From positions 1 to 28,343 of the forward strand of contig JAWPNA010000236.1 of NCBI GenBank assembly GCA_045402695.1: a stretch of DNA of 28,343 bases, read 5' to 3'. Shown piece after piece: positions 7,188 to 14,992 of this stretch. The notes below the pieces were generated by a model, which searched no databases, was not told the DNA's origin, and saw nothing but the letters and a program-made list of their open reading frames with translations. A program made the position numbers and the translations under genes. Source of the DNA: JAWPNA01 sp045402695. Lineage in GTDB: Bacteria; Acidobacteriota; Polarisedimenticolia; JACPZX01; DASXTC01. Every line of letters begins with the position of its first letter. Within the stretch, counting starts at the first letter, position 1.

Positions 7188-9749
7188 GAGGTAGAGAGTC
7201 GAGAGGATGCGCCGGAAGCTGAAGACGTATGACTGCCCGTCCTCAGACAGTTGAATGAACCCGATGTCCAACAGACCCGCGCTGTCGAACGGCATCAGGT
7301 TCTTCCAGGGATGCTTCTGCCCTGTCGCCAGATCGAGGCGCTGTATCCTCACCGGCAGCTCCCGAGTGCGCGCGACAAAGAGCGAACGGCCGTCGCCGGA
7401 CCAGGACAGGATTTTATCGTCCTTGCCGATCCCCGGGATCGGACGCGGCTCGCCTCCGTTGACGGAATAGATCTTCGCCTCTCCCCCTTCGATCGCGGCC
7501 GCGAAGGACTCCCCGTCGCGCGACAGCGCGCCGTCGAACACCACTCCCTCGGGCGTGATCGGGCGCGGCGCACCGCCCCGCAAGTCAACCAGGAAGAGGC
7601 GCGGCAGGTGCCCCGCCTCGCTGCCGTTGATCAGGAGCCGCTCCCCGTCGGGAAGCCACCGCGCCCGTCGCACCGAGAGATCCAGCGTCAGTGTCCGCGC
7701 CTGTCCCGCGCCGCGAGAAACGATGACGATACGATGAGGATCATCCACGGGCACCGTCGCGGCCCACTGACCATCCGGCGAGAGCGCCAGCGAGTAGCCC
7801 TCGCCGAGCTTGACGGCGGGAGAGCCATCGGTCTTCCGCAGGTAGACGGAGTAGTCGGGGCCTCCTCCCTGTCCCTGCTCCTCGAACAGGAGCCAGTGTC
7901 CGTCGGCCGAAAGGGCGCTCGGGCGCGACCAGTCGAGCCACGATAGGTCGCGCTCGGTCTCCTCATCCGGGGCAAGGCCGATCATGCCGCGGCGGCCGTC
8001 GGAGCGCGTGAGGAGAATCCTCCCTGCCGGGGAGACGTCCTGCAGACCGAGGCTCGCGGGCGCACCGTCCACGATCCGTTGGGCGCTCGACAGATCGACC
8101 GCATAGAGGGCCTGGACGTTCCCGGTCTTGCCCGCGGTGAACCAGATCTCGTCGCCCGAGGGCGACCAGGCGAGGCCTTCTGCCGCGCTGAACGGCTCGG
8201 TCAACGGTTTCATGTTTCCCGAAAGATCCACCACCGCGACGCGGCCGCGATTGTCGCCGGTGAGAGGGTGATCGATGAAACCGATCCGCTTGCCGTCGCG
8301 GGAGAAGCGGGGCGTGCTCAGCCAGTGCTCCGTCTCGTACAGCACCTTGCCGATCGGATACTCCAGGCGGTACCGGCCTTCCACGGCGCGCGCGACGGCG
8401 AACCCCTGCCCATCGGGAGACCAGTCGGCGTCCTGCACGTCACCCAGCACCTGGCGCGGGACACCGCCGGCGAGCGGCGCCCGGGCCAGGGTGCCGGTAC
8501 GCTGGAACCCCAGGGTGAAATGAGGATCGAGCAGCAGCGCCATCTCTCCTGAGGCCGACACGGAGAGAATCTCCGCCGAGGCCATCCCCAGAGGCCTCGA
8601 CTCTGGACTCCCGGGCCGCGTGGAGAACAGCTCGACGGGGCCTCCGTCCCACGCCGCGGAGTAGACGACTGACTCCCCGTCGGGCGTGAACCGCGCCGAT
8701 GAGATGCTCCCTTTCCTGAAAGTGAGCTGGCTGTACGTCACCGCGTCGGGCGCCCGTCGCGACAGCTTGTCGGCGATCACCCCCAGGGCGAACGCCGCCA
8801 GGATCACGGCGAGCGCGATGGCCGGCCTCGCGCGCAGCGCGCGAGGAACGAGCGCGGGCGCGGCGTCGGCCGCATGGGCCGCAACCGCCGCCGAGTGCGA
8901 CGAGAGCGCCTCGATCTGGAACGCCAGATCGCGTGCCGACTGGAACCGCTCCTCCGGGCTCTTCTCCATGCAGTGCTGCACGATCCGATCGAGACCGGGC
9001 GGAAGATCCTGGTTCGACCTGGAGACCTCGGGCGGCTCCTCCTTGAGGATGGCGTTCATCGTCTCCACCGAGGAGCCGGCCTGGAACGCGCGGTGGCCCG
9101 TGACCATCTCGTACAGGATGCTGCCGAAGCTGAAGATGTCTGATCGATGATCGAGCGGCTGGCCGCGCACCTGCTCCGGCGACATGTAGCCGACCGTCCC
9201 GACCACGACACCGGCCCCGGTCTCGACCAGCGTGGGCGCCTCGGTCATGGACGACCCACCCGTCTCCGGCACCAGCAGCTTCGCCAGGCCGAAGTCGAGG
9301 ATCTTGACGCGGCCGTCATCGGTGACGAACAAGTTCTCGGGCTTGAGATCCCTGTGGACGATTCCTTTCTGATGCGCGGCCGCGAGGCCGCGGGCGACCT
9401 GGCCCGCGTAGTCGATCGCCTTTCTCGCCGGGAGAGGCGAGCCCGAGAGCTTCCGCCGCAGCGTCTCTCCCTCGAGAAGCTCGGCCACCACGTAGGGGGC
9501 TCCCTCGTGAGAGCCGGTGTCGTGGACGGCGAGGATGTTGGGATGGTTGAGCTGACCCGTGGATCGCGCCTCCTGCTCGAATCGCCGGAGACGTTCGGGA
9601 TCGGCCAGGAACGACGACGGCAGGACCTTGACCGCCACGTCGCGCGACAGCCGCTCGTCGCGCGCACGGTACACCTCCCCCATGCCGCCGGCGCCGATCG
9701 GGCCGAGGATCTCGTAGGGGCCGAGCTTCGTGCCTGGATTCAGTGGCAT
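7170..9749 (-). CDS. Membrane-anchored Ser/Thr protein kinase with C-terminal PD40/TolB-like beta-propeller
   Basis: The 859-aa protein has a complete Hanks-type kinase domain at about residues 12-280: glycine loop GAGGMGEV (19-26), Lys41 in VAVKVL, Glu60 of the C-helix, HRDLKPEN with catalytic Asp134, DFG with Asp152, and GTVGYMSPEQ as the activation/P+1 segment. One membrane helix follows (AIALAVILAAFALGVIA). The rest is about nine PD40-like blades of the form WSPDGxxxxF/A, predicted outside the membrane. By family knowledge, such receptors phosphorylate cytoplasmic Ser/Thr in response to an external signal sensed by the propeller; the ligand cannot be read here. All catalytic residues are present. 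It lies downstream of the secreted unknown gene at 10661 on the same strand, separated by 72 bases. Confidence 0.93.
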   Translation of the reverse strand: MPLNPGTKLGPYEILGPIGAGGMGEVYRARDERLSRDVAVKVLPSSFLADPERLRRFEQEARSTGQLNHPNILAVHDTGSHEGAPYVVAELLEGETLRRKLSGSPLPARKAIDYAGQVARGLAAAHQKGIVHRDLKPENLFVTDDGRVKILDFGLAKLLVPETGGSSMTEAPTLVETGAGVVVGTVGYMSPEQVRGQPLDHRSDIFSFGSILYEMVTGHRAFQAGSSVETMNAILKEEPPEVSRSNQDLPPGLDRIVQHCMEKSPEERFQSARDLAFQIEALSSHSAAVAAHAADAAPALVPRALRARPAIALAVILAAFALGVIADKLSRRAPDAVTYSQLTFRKGSISSARFTPDGESVVYSAAWDGGPVELFSTRPGSPESRPLGMASAEILSVSASGEMALLLDPHFTLGFQRTGTLARAPLAGGVPRQVLGDVQDADWSPDGQGFAVARAVEGRYRLEYPIGKVLYETEHWLSTPRFSRDGKRIGFIDHPLTGDNRGRVAVVDLSGNMKPLTEPFSAAEGLAWSPSGDEIWFTAGKTGNVQALYAVDLSSAQRIVDGAPASLGLQDVSPAGRILLTRSDGRRGMIGLAPDEETERDLSWLDWSRPSALSADGHWLLFEEQGQGGGPDYSVYLRKTDGSPAVKLGEGYSLALSPDGQWAATVPVDDPHRIVIVSRGAGQARTLTLDLSVRRARWLPDGERLLINGSEAGHLPRLFLVDLRGGAPRPITPEGVVFDGALSRDGESFAAAIEGGEAKIYSVNGGEPRPIPGIGKDDKILSWSGDGRSLFVARTRELPVRIQRLDLATGQKHPWKNLMPFDSAGLLDIGFIQLSEDGQSYVFSFRRILSTLYLAQGLS

Positions 9750-9821
9750 GGCGCGCGGAGCATAACAGAGCGGGGCGCGCCAGATCGACCCCGAGGAGCA
9801 CCGCGGCGCCGGCGACGGGCA

Positions 9822-10661
9822 TTACGGGCAACGCCGCCTGAAGGGATCCGGCGCGAACTCCATCCACTCGAACCCACGGGCGCGTTCTCTGCGCGCGAGC
9901 GGATCCTCGCAGGACGGGTCCGGCCTGGGCATTACGCCGAGCCGGACGAGCGCCTCGCGGTACTCGTAGCGGAGCTCCTGCACGGCGGCCGGGGACTCCT
10001 CCGCGTCGAACTGAATGCGCGTGACGACGTGGCCGACCTGCTGGCCGATCCCGGTGGCGGGGTGCTCGTCCGAGAGTCCGGATTCCGGTTCGGCCCTCTG
10101 GCTCTGAGCCATCGGAGCGTCCCGCCTCGATCCCGCCTCGTCCTTCTGCTCCCACACCCGCGAAATCCTCCGCGGGCGCTCGTTGAACAGCGCGGCGGAG
10201 ACGACCCCCAGGTTCCGGGTCTTGCCGAGCCAGGCGCCGTACGATTCCGTCTCGCTTGTGAAGTAGAATCGCCGCGCGGTGGATGAGCTGGTCTGCCATC
10301 CGTCGATCGTGATTGTCTGGTACGGATCGAGGATCCACTTGGCCGCCTCCCGCGCGGTCGTCGTCTTGCCGTCGATCGTGTTGAGCCCGTCCACGCTGAG
10401 CGCCACCGCCACGCGGCGGCCCGTGCGATTGCCCAGCCGCAGCGAGTACTCACGCCCCTCCAGCGCCTCGATATAGGTGACTCCGCGGGCCGCGTATTCC
10501 GCCAGCGGCGCGCCGTCCACGAGCACTTCCAGGGAGAAACCGCTCCGATCCGGTGCGACGGCCGGCATGGCCGCCGTGGCCGCCGTCACCATGGGGGGCA
10601 TCGTGAACATCGTGACCGTCAGAGCGAAACCCGCGACAACCAGAACATTCCTCTTGATCAT
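9822..10661 (-). CDS. Secreted protein of unknown function
   Basis: The 279-aa product begins MIKRNVLVVAGFALTVTMFT, a good signal peptide. A beta-rich N-terminal half contains EVLVDGAPLAEYAARG, YIEALEGREYSLRL and VALSVDGLNTIDG, then YQTITIDGWQTS and ESYGAWLGKTRNLGV. This arrangement looks like a conserved family of exported proteins of GC-rich environmental bacteria, which I recognise by pattern but cannot name. The C-terminal third is charged and low in hydrophobics. AAGGAG lies eight bases before the ATG. The kinase-propeller gene follows on the same strand, so the two may be co-transcribed. No enzymatic motif is visible; a structural or binding role is more likely. Confidence 0.8.
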   Translation of the reverse strand: MIKRNVLVVAGFALTVTMFTMPPMVTAATAAMPAVAPDRSGFSLEVLVDGAPLAEYAARGVTYIEALEGREYSLRLGNRTGRRVAVALSVDGLNTIDGKTTTAREAAKWILDPYQTITIDGWQTSSSTARRFYFTSETESYGAWLGKTRNLGVVSAALFNERPRRISRVWEQKDEAGSRRDAPMAQSQRAEPESGLSDEHPATGIGQQVGHVVTRIQFDAEESPAAVQELRYEYREALVRLGVMPRPDPSCEDPLARRERARGFEWMEFAPDPFRRRCP

Positions 10662-10682
10662 GGTGTCTCCTTATCGGCCCCG

Positions 10683-10868
10683 CTGTGGAGGCCTGGAGAA
10701 GTAGACACCGTCGAGCGCGGGAGGTTCCCGGCCGCGCTGCTGTCGGCGGGCCCTTTCTGTTACTCTTTGCTCGACTACCCTGTGTGGTCTCCGGACGGGC
10801 GCTGGATTCTGGTCGACCGCTGCTGGCCCCAGGGGGGCGACATCTGGTCCATGGAAGTGTTCGAATAG
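10683..10868 (+). pseudogene. Remnant of a PD40/TolB-type propeller gene, C-terminal end only
   Basis: An open frame without a usable start runs to the TAG at 10866-10868. Its last 31 codons contain YPVWSPDGRWILVD and then GGDIWSMEVFE before the stop. This is the hallmark of a last PD40 blade and C-terminus of a kinase-propeller or TolB-like protein, as in the neighbouring gene at 7170-9749. The upstream part of the frame degrades and runs into the start region of the divergent gene at 10661. I read it as the leftover tail of a gene removed by rearrangement. It also forms the upstream region of the OsmC gene and may now serve as its promoter region. Confidence 0.55.
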
Positions 10869-10915
10869 CGCAGAGGGACAGATCAGAATCGTGTCAATCA
10901 TTGGGAGGATTTCGC

Positions 10916-11350
10916 ATGATCGATCGAAAAGCCGAGGCTCGGTGGGAAGGCGACTTGAAGGAAGGGCGGGGCACGATTCGCCTTGGGAGTGGGGCGTTCG
11001 AGGGCAAGTACTCCTTCGGCACGCGGTTTGAGGGAACCCCGGGCACGAACCCGGAGGAGCTGATCGGGGCCGCTCACGCGGGATGCTTCTCGATGGCCCT
11101 GGCGCTCGGGCTCACGAAAGCCGGTCACGTCCCGAAAAGCATCGAGACGACCGCCACGGTGCATCTCGACAAGGTCGAGGGAAGCTTCGGGATCACCGGC
11201 ATCGATCTGACGACGCGAGGCCAGGTTCCAGGGCTCGCGGCCCCGGACTTTCAACGGCTGGCCGAAGACGCCAAGAAGAACTGCATCGTCTCCCGGGCGC
11301 TGGCAAGTGTCACGATCCGGCTGCACGCCACGCTCGTCGGCAGCCCCTGA
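10916..11350 (+). CDS. OsmC-family peroxidase
   Basis: The 144-aa product matches the OsmC/Ohr family in length and motifs. The two redox cysteines are in AHAGCFSMALALGL and KKNCIVSRAL, and the family hallmark TNPEELIGAAHAGCF is present. The central SIETTATVHLD strand is also typical. These cytoplasmic thiol enzymes reduce organic hydroperoxides, usually with lipoylated or low-molecular-weight thiol partners. GGGAGGA lies eight bases upstream of the ATG; longer in-frame extension to 10685 reads into a different gene's remnant and is rejected. It is a single-gene unit, convergent with the radical SAM gene 21 bases away. Confidence 0.93.
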   Translation: MIDRKAEARWEGDLKEGRGTIRLGSGAFEGKYSFGTRFEGTPGTNPEELIGAAHAGCFSMALALGLTKAGHVPKSIETTATVHLDKVEGSFGITGIDLTTRGQVPGLAAPDFQRLAEDAKKNCIVSRALASVTIRLHATLVGSP

Positions 11351-11371
11351 TCTTCCTGAGGTTGGTCGCGG

Positions 11372-13297
11372 CTACCGGTAGAGGCCGAAGATCGCCGCGA
11401 GACTCGCGAACTCGCCGGCGCGGGGCAGGACGAGGCGGATACGGTGGCGATATGTGCGCAGGCACTCCACCATCCGATCGGCGGCGCCGCCCTCGATCGG
11501 GGCGAGACGTGTCAGGTCCAGGACGACACGTTCCTTCTTGCGCTCCAGTGCCCGCCTCAGCCCGATGGCGAGTCTCCTGGCCCCCGCATCGGCCAGTCTG
11601 CCGTTCACCCGCACCCAGACGGTTCCCACGGGTCGCTGTTCGACCTCCACTCCGTGTCCGCCGGGATCTTCACCGCAAAGCCGCCGCCAGGCTCGGGCGG
11701 GCCGCGACTCCCGCGGCATCCGGAACGTGTGCCTGATCAACCGGGGGTGCTGGAAAAGATCGAGCTTCAGCGTCAGGGCCGTCCAGACGGCCATCCCGAG
11801 AGCGACGACGGACCCGAGTCTTTCACCCAACGTCGGCGCGCCCAGCCGCGCATGGATGCGTGCCTCGAGGCCGGCGATCCAGCGGCGGGTCTCGGGGGTC
11901 GGGCCGAGAAGCTTGCCTGCGAGAAAGACAGGGTAGGTGCGCCGGATCGCCCTCGCGAAGTGTCCCGCCTTCGCGCGCAGGTGCGGGCTGGCCGAATCCG
12001 AGAGCTTCAGATGCCCGAGAAGCCATGCCTCGATCGAGCGGTAGATCGAAGGCCCGAGACGGCGGAAGTCCTGCTCGAAGCACCTGGTCTGTGCCGCCTC
12101 GATCTCCTGTGCCTCCATCGACGGGTGCTTGACGAGCGCGTTGAAGCCGCTCCCCTTCCGGCAGAACAGTTCCGGGTCCGCGGCCACATCCTCGTGAAGC
12201 AGCCCCTCGCGCACCACGCGCTCGTAGAAGGGAGTCCCAGGGCTCGGCCCGTAGATCAGGTACTGCGTCAGGGCCGGCTTGAGCGCGAGGAGCCCGGACA
12301 GCTCCTCTTCGATGATTTCCGGCGTCTGGTAAGGGAAGCCCACGATCATTGACGCGAGGATCGTCACCCCGTGGTCTTTGAGCTCGCGGAACAGCTCCTC
12401 CACCGGCCTGCCCTGCTGCTTGGCGTATCCGGACCGCGTCCCCTCGTATCCGATCCAGAGCCCGTCGATGCCCATCTCCAGGATCTCGGTGACGTCGTAC
12501 TGGCTCAGGGCGCGGATGCTGGCGAAGGCGAAGATGGAGAGAGGCTTTCCACCCCGGACCACGCAGTCTCTGAACTCCATCGCGCGCTTGCGGTTCAAGA
12601 GGAAGTCCTCGTCGAGAATGATGATCGACATCCCGGGCGAGATCTCGTGGTAGCGCTCGATCACGTGGTAGATGTCGGCGCCTGCCGGCAGCAGCCGGAT
12701 GTGTTTCCTCTTGAAGAAGTGTGACGTGCAGCAGAAGTCGCACCCGTTGGGGCACCCGAGCCCGGCGAAGACCACGCCGGTCTCCGAGGCCTTCAGACCG
12801 AAGACCCGCAGCGGGTTGACGACCATCGGATGCCGGTAGGGCATCGGGATCTCCGGCTCGCCCAGAAGCCGCCGCATGAAGGCCACGCCCTCCTCGCGGC
12901 AGATGTGATCGCCGAGCGGGCGCAGCAGGTCGTCCGCGAGCACGGTGCCGTATCCGCCGAGCACGATCTGGGAGGACGGCGCGTGCTTGCGGGCCAGCTC
13001 CACGACCTGTTTGAGGCGGTGGAAGGTCGCGACCAGGAACGAGACGGCCACGATGTCATACCCGCTCTTCAGCTCACGGACCAGCTCCTTCTCGGACGGG
13101 TACTGCAACACCGTCGTCGGCGCCTCGAGGTTCTCGGCGATGTATTCCAGCGAGAAGTGGATGTGGTGGGATCGGGGACTGAAGATCCCCTGCGCGCGCG
13201 TGACCTGGCCGTAGAGCAGCTCGTACCCCACGCTCGGAGCATCGCCGTAGCGGACTCCCAGTGGCCGGCACACGCTCGTGAGGAGGACTTTTTTCAT
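11372..13297 (-). CDS. B12-binding-domain-like radical SAM protein with C-terminal STAS-like domain
   Basis: The 641-aa protein begins MKKVLLTSVCRPLG, then a Rossmann-like N-terminal domain of the kind found before B12-dependent radical SAM cores. I see no DxHxxG cobalamin-ligand motif, so cobalamin binding is doubtful or base-off. The radical SAM CxxxCxxC is GCPNGCDFC (Cys182, 186, 189), followed by the usual LDEDFL, WIGYEGTRSG and MIVGFPYQTP segments. Residues about 557-641 (VWVRVNGRLADAGARRL, VVLDLTRLAPIEGGAADRM) resemble a STAS anti-sigma-antagonist fold. The reaction is unknown; relatives act on lipids, tetrapyrroles or natural products. ATG 13297 was preferred over a TTG at 13378 because the family starts at MKKVLL and a promoter lies between them. 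Confidence 0.85.
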   Translation of the reverse strand: MKKVLLTSVCRPLGVRYGDAPSVGYELLYGQVTRAQGIFSPRSHHIHFSLEYIAENLEAPTTVLQYPSEKELVRELKSGYDIVAVSFLVATFHRLKQVVELARKHAPSSQIVLGGYGTVLADDLLRPLGDHICREEGVAFMRRLLGEPEIPMPYRHPMVVNPLRVFGLKASETGVVFAGLGCPNGCDFCCTSHFFKRKHIRLLPAGADIYHVIERYHEISPGMSIIILDEDFLLNRKRAMEFRDCVVRGGKPLSIFAFASIRALSQYDVTEILEMGIDGLWIGYEGTRSGYAKQQGRPVEELFRELKDHGVTILASMIVGFPYQTPEIIEEELSGLLALKPALTQYLIYGPSPGTPFYERVVREGLLHEDVAADPELFCRKGSGFNALVKHPSMEAQEIEAAQTRCFEQDFRRLGPSIYRSIEAWLLGHLKLSDSASPHLRAKAGHFARAIRRTYPVFLAGKLLGPTPETRRWIAGLEARIHARLGAPTLGERLGSVVALGMAVWTALTLKLDLFQHPRLIRHTFRMPRESRPARAWRRLCGEDPGGHGVEVEQRPVGTVWVRVNGRLADAGARRLAIGLRRALERKKERVVLDLTRLAPIEGGAADRMVECLRTYRHRIRLVLPRAGEFASLAAIFGLYR

Positions 13298-13320
13298 CTG
13301 CAACGGCAACCCCGGGGCCC

Positions 13321-13339
13321 GGCCGCGCGTCACGCGGCC
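13321..13339 (-). repeat. Perfect 7-bp stem-loop in the predicted leader of the radical SAM gene
   Basis: GGCCGCG-CGTCA-CGCGGCC is a perfect inverted repeat with a 5-base loop, starting about four bases after the predicted transcription start. There is no T-tract after it, so it is more likely a 5'-leader or protein-binding structure than a terminator of the upstream citF transcript. Confidence 0.45.
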
Positions 13340-13349
13340 CGTGAGCGTT

Positions 13350-13378
13350 ATTATCGCGTCACGGAGCGGTCGAAGCAA
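13350..13378 (-). promoter_or_regulatory. Predicted promoter of the radical SAM gene
   Basis: On the minus strand, TTGCTT (13378-13373) and GATAAT (13355-13350) are separated by exactly 17 bases, giving 3/6 and 5/6 matches to the sigma-70 consensus. This sits in the 129-base gap after citF, suggesting the radical SAM gene is transcribed independently of the tricarboxylate operon. Confidence 0.5.
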
Positions 13379-13426
13379 GGCGGCGCGTGATCCGTGGAAT
13401 GTGTGTACGGCTTCTCCTGTCAGACG

Positions 13427-14992
13427 TTACGAATCCGCCATCTGCCAGACCGTGTCCAGGACGGTGCCGTCCACCCACTTCACCACCGCCACGGGGCGCT
13501 CGAGGAAGCGGGGCTTGGCTGGCTTGCCCCCGCAGATCTTCTCCACCTCCGCCTGAATCTCCTGGATGGGACGGATAGGAAGTCTCGATCCTTTCACCTT
13601 CTCCAGCAGATCGGTGCGGCGCGGGTTGATGGCGATGCCGCGCTCGGTGACCACGACGTCGATCAGCTCGCCGGGACCGACCAGGGTCGTGACCTCGTCC
13701 ACGATGACTGGGATGCGATCGCGAAACGAGGGAAGGGCGAGAACGGTGCAGCCGCTGGCCAGGCAGTTCTGCCACCCTCCGATGCCGTGGAGGAGCTTTC
13801 CGTCGGAGTGGGTGACGACGTTGGCGTTGAAGTTCACGTCCACTTCCGTCGCTCCCAGCACCGCCACGTCCACCATGGAAGCGAAGTGCCCCTTGCCGTG
13901 GTAGTTGTACGACGTGAACGGCGAGGTGGCGACGTGCCGCGGATCGCAGGCGATCGACCGGACCGCGTCCAGGTCGAAGGTCTGGCCGTCCAGGATGTAG
14001 TCGGTGAGCCCCTCCTGAAGCATCTGCACCAGGTAACGCGTGGATCCGCCGCGCACGAAGCGGCACTTCACTCCCGCCTCCTTCATCATCACCCGCAGGA
14101 AGTCCACGAAGGCCAGGGCGATGCCGCCCGCGCCTGCCTGGAAGGAGAAGCCGTTCCGCATGATGCCGGCGTCGCGGATGAAGCGGGCCACGTACTCGGA
14201 GATCTTGAGGCGGTCGGGGCTCTTGGTGATCTGGGTGGTGCCCGAGACAATCTTCGACGGATCGCCGATGGAGTCCACCTGCACGACGTAGTCCACGTTG
14301 TTCCCCTGGATCTGCCAGGGGATGCAGGGAAAGGGCACCAGATTGTCGGTGACGACGATGACGTGCTCCGCATAGACGGAATCGGCCAGGGCGAAGCCCA
14401 GCGAGCCGCAGGCCGATTTCCCGTGGGACCCGTCGGCGTTGCCGAAGGGGTCGGCGGTGGGGGCGGCGATGACCGCGATGTCGATCTTCACCTCACCGTC
14501 CTGGATCGCCTGGTAACGGCCGCCGTGGGAGCGGAGCACGCCGAGGCCCCGCATCTTTCCCCGGGAGGCGTACTCCCCCAGCGGACCGTTCATGCTCCCC
14601 TCGATGTGGTGGACCACGCCCGCCTCCATCAGGTCGATGACCGCCTTCTGGGTCGGAAACGACGCGCTGGGAAACCACATCAGGTCCTTCGCGCCCAGAC
14701 GCTGGGCGGTCTGGAGGACCTCGACGGCAATCCGGTCGCCGTCCCTCAGATGATGGTGGTTGGAAATCACCATCCCGTCCCTCAGGCCGCACTTCTTCAG
14801 CGCCGTCTCCAGGCCCGGCACACGCTTGTCGCCGTTGGCCGGGTAGGAAGCACTGCTGAGGACAGGAGGCGCCTGCTTCCGTCCGGACGGACGGTGGTGC
14901 CCCACTCCCTGGTAGCAGGTCTGCGGCAGCCCGTTCACCATCGTGGGGACCTTGCGTCCCGCGGCGTTGACCACCAGGTCCCGCTGGCTCAT
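13427..14992 (-). CDS. citF: Citrate lyase alpha subunit (citrate:acetyl-ACP transferase) CitF
   Basis: The 521-aa product is full length for CitF, the CoA/ACP-transferase subunit of citrate lyase (EC 2.8.3.10). By family knowledge it exchanges the acyl group on the CitD carrier for citrate, giving citryl-ACP for CitE to cleave. Diagnostic stretches include MVISNHHHLRDGD, GSMNGPLGEYASRGKMRG, TADPFGNADGSHGKSACGS and the C-terminal VTERGIAINPRR. Its ATG overlaps the stop of the CitD-CitE fusion gene as ATGA, so translation is coupled and the subunits are made together. It is the last gene of the operon starting at 21409. Because the rest of the operon may handle a citrate homologue, the true acyl acceptor could be a substituted citrate rather than citrate itself. 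Confidence 0.9.
   Translation of the reverse strand: MSQRDLVVNAAGRKVPTMVNGLPQTCYQGVGHHRPSGRKQAPPVLSSASYPANGDKRVPGLETALKKCGLRDGMVISNHHHLRDGDRIAVEVLQTAQRLGAKDLMWFPSASFPTQKAVIDLMEAGVVHHIEGSMNGPLGEYASRGKMRGLGVLRSHGGRYQAIQDGEVKIDIAVIAAPTADPFGNADGSHGKSACGSLGFALADSVYAEHVIVVTDNLVPFPCIPWQIQGNNVDYVVQVDSIGDPSKIVSGTTQITKSPDRLKISEYVARFIRDAGIMRNGFSFQAGAGGIALAFVDFLRVMMKEAGVKCRFVRGGSTRYLVQMLQEGLTDYILDGQTFDLDAVRSIACDPRHVATSPFTSYNYHGKGHFASMVDVAVLGATEVDVNFNANVVTHSDGKLLHGIGGWQNCLASGCTVLALPSFRDRIPVIVDEVTTLVGPGELIDVVVTERGIAINPRRTDLLEKVKGSRLPIRPIQEIQAEVEKICGGKPAKPRFLERPVAVVKWVDGTVLDTVWQMADS

Noticed and set aside
11372..11381. 10-bp palindrome CTACCGGTAG at the convergent OsmC/radical SAM junction
   Set aside because: It coincides with the last codons and stop of the radical SAM gene, and no loop or T-tract supports a terminator.
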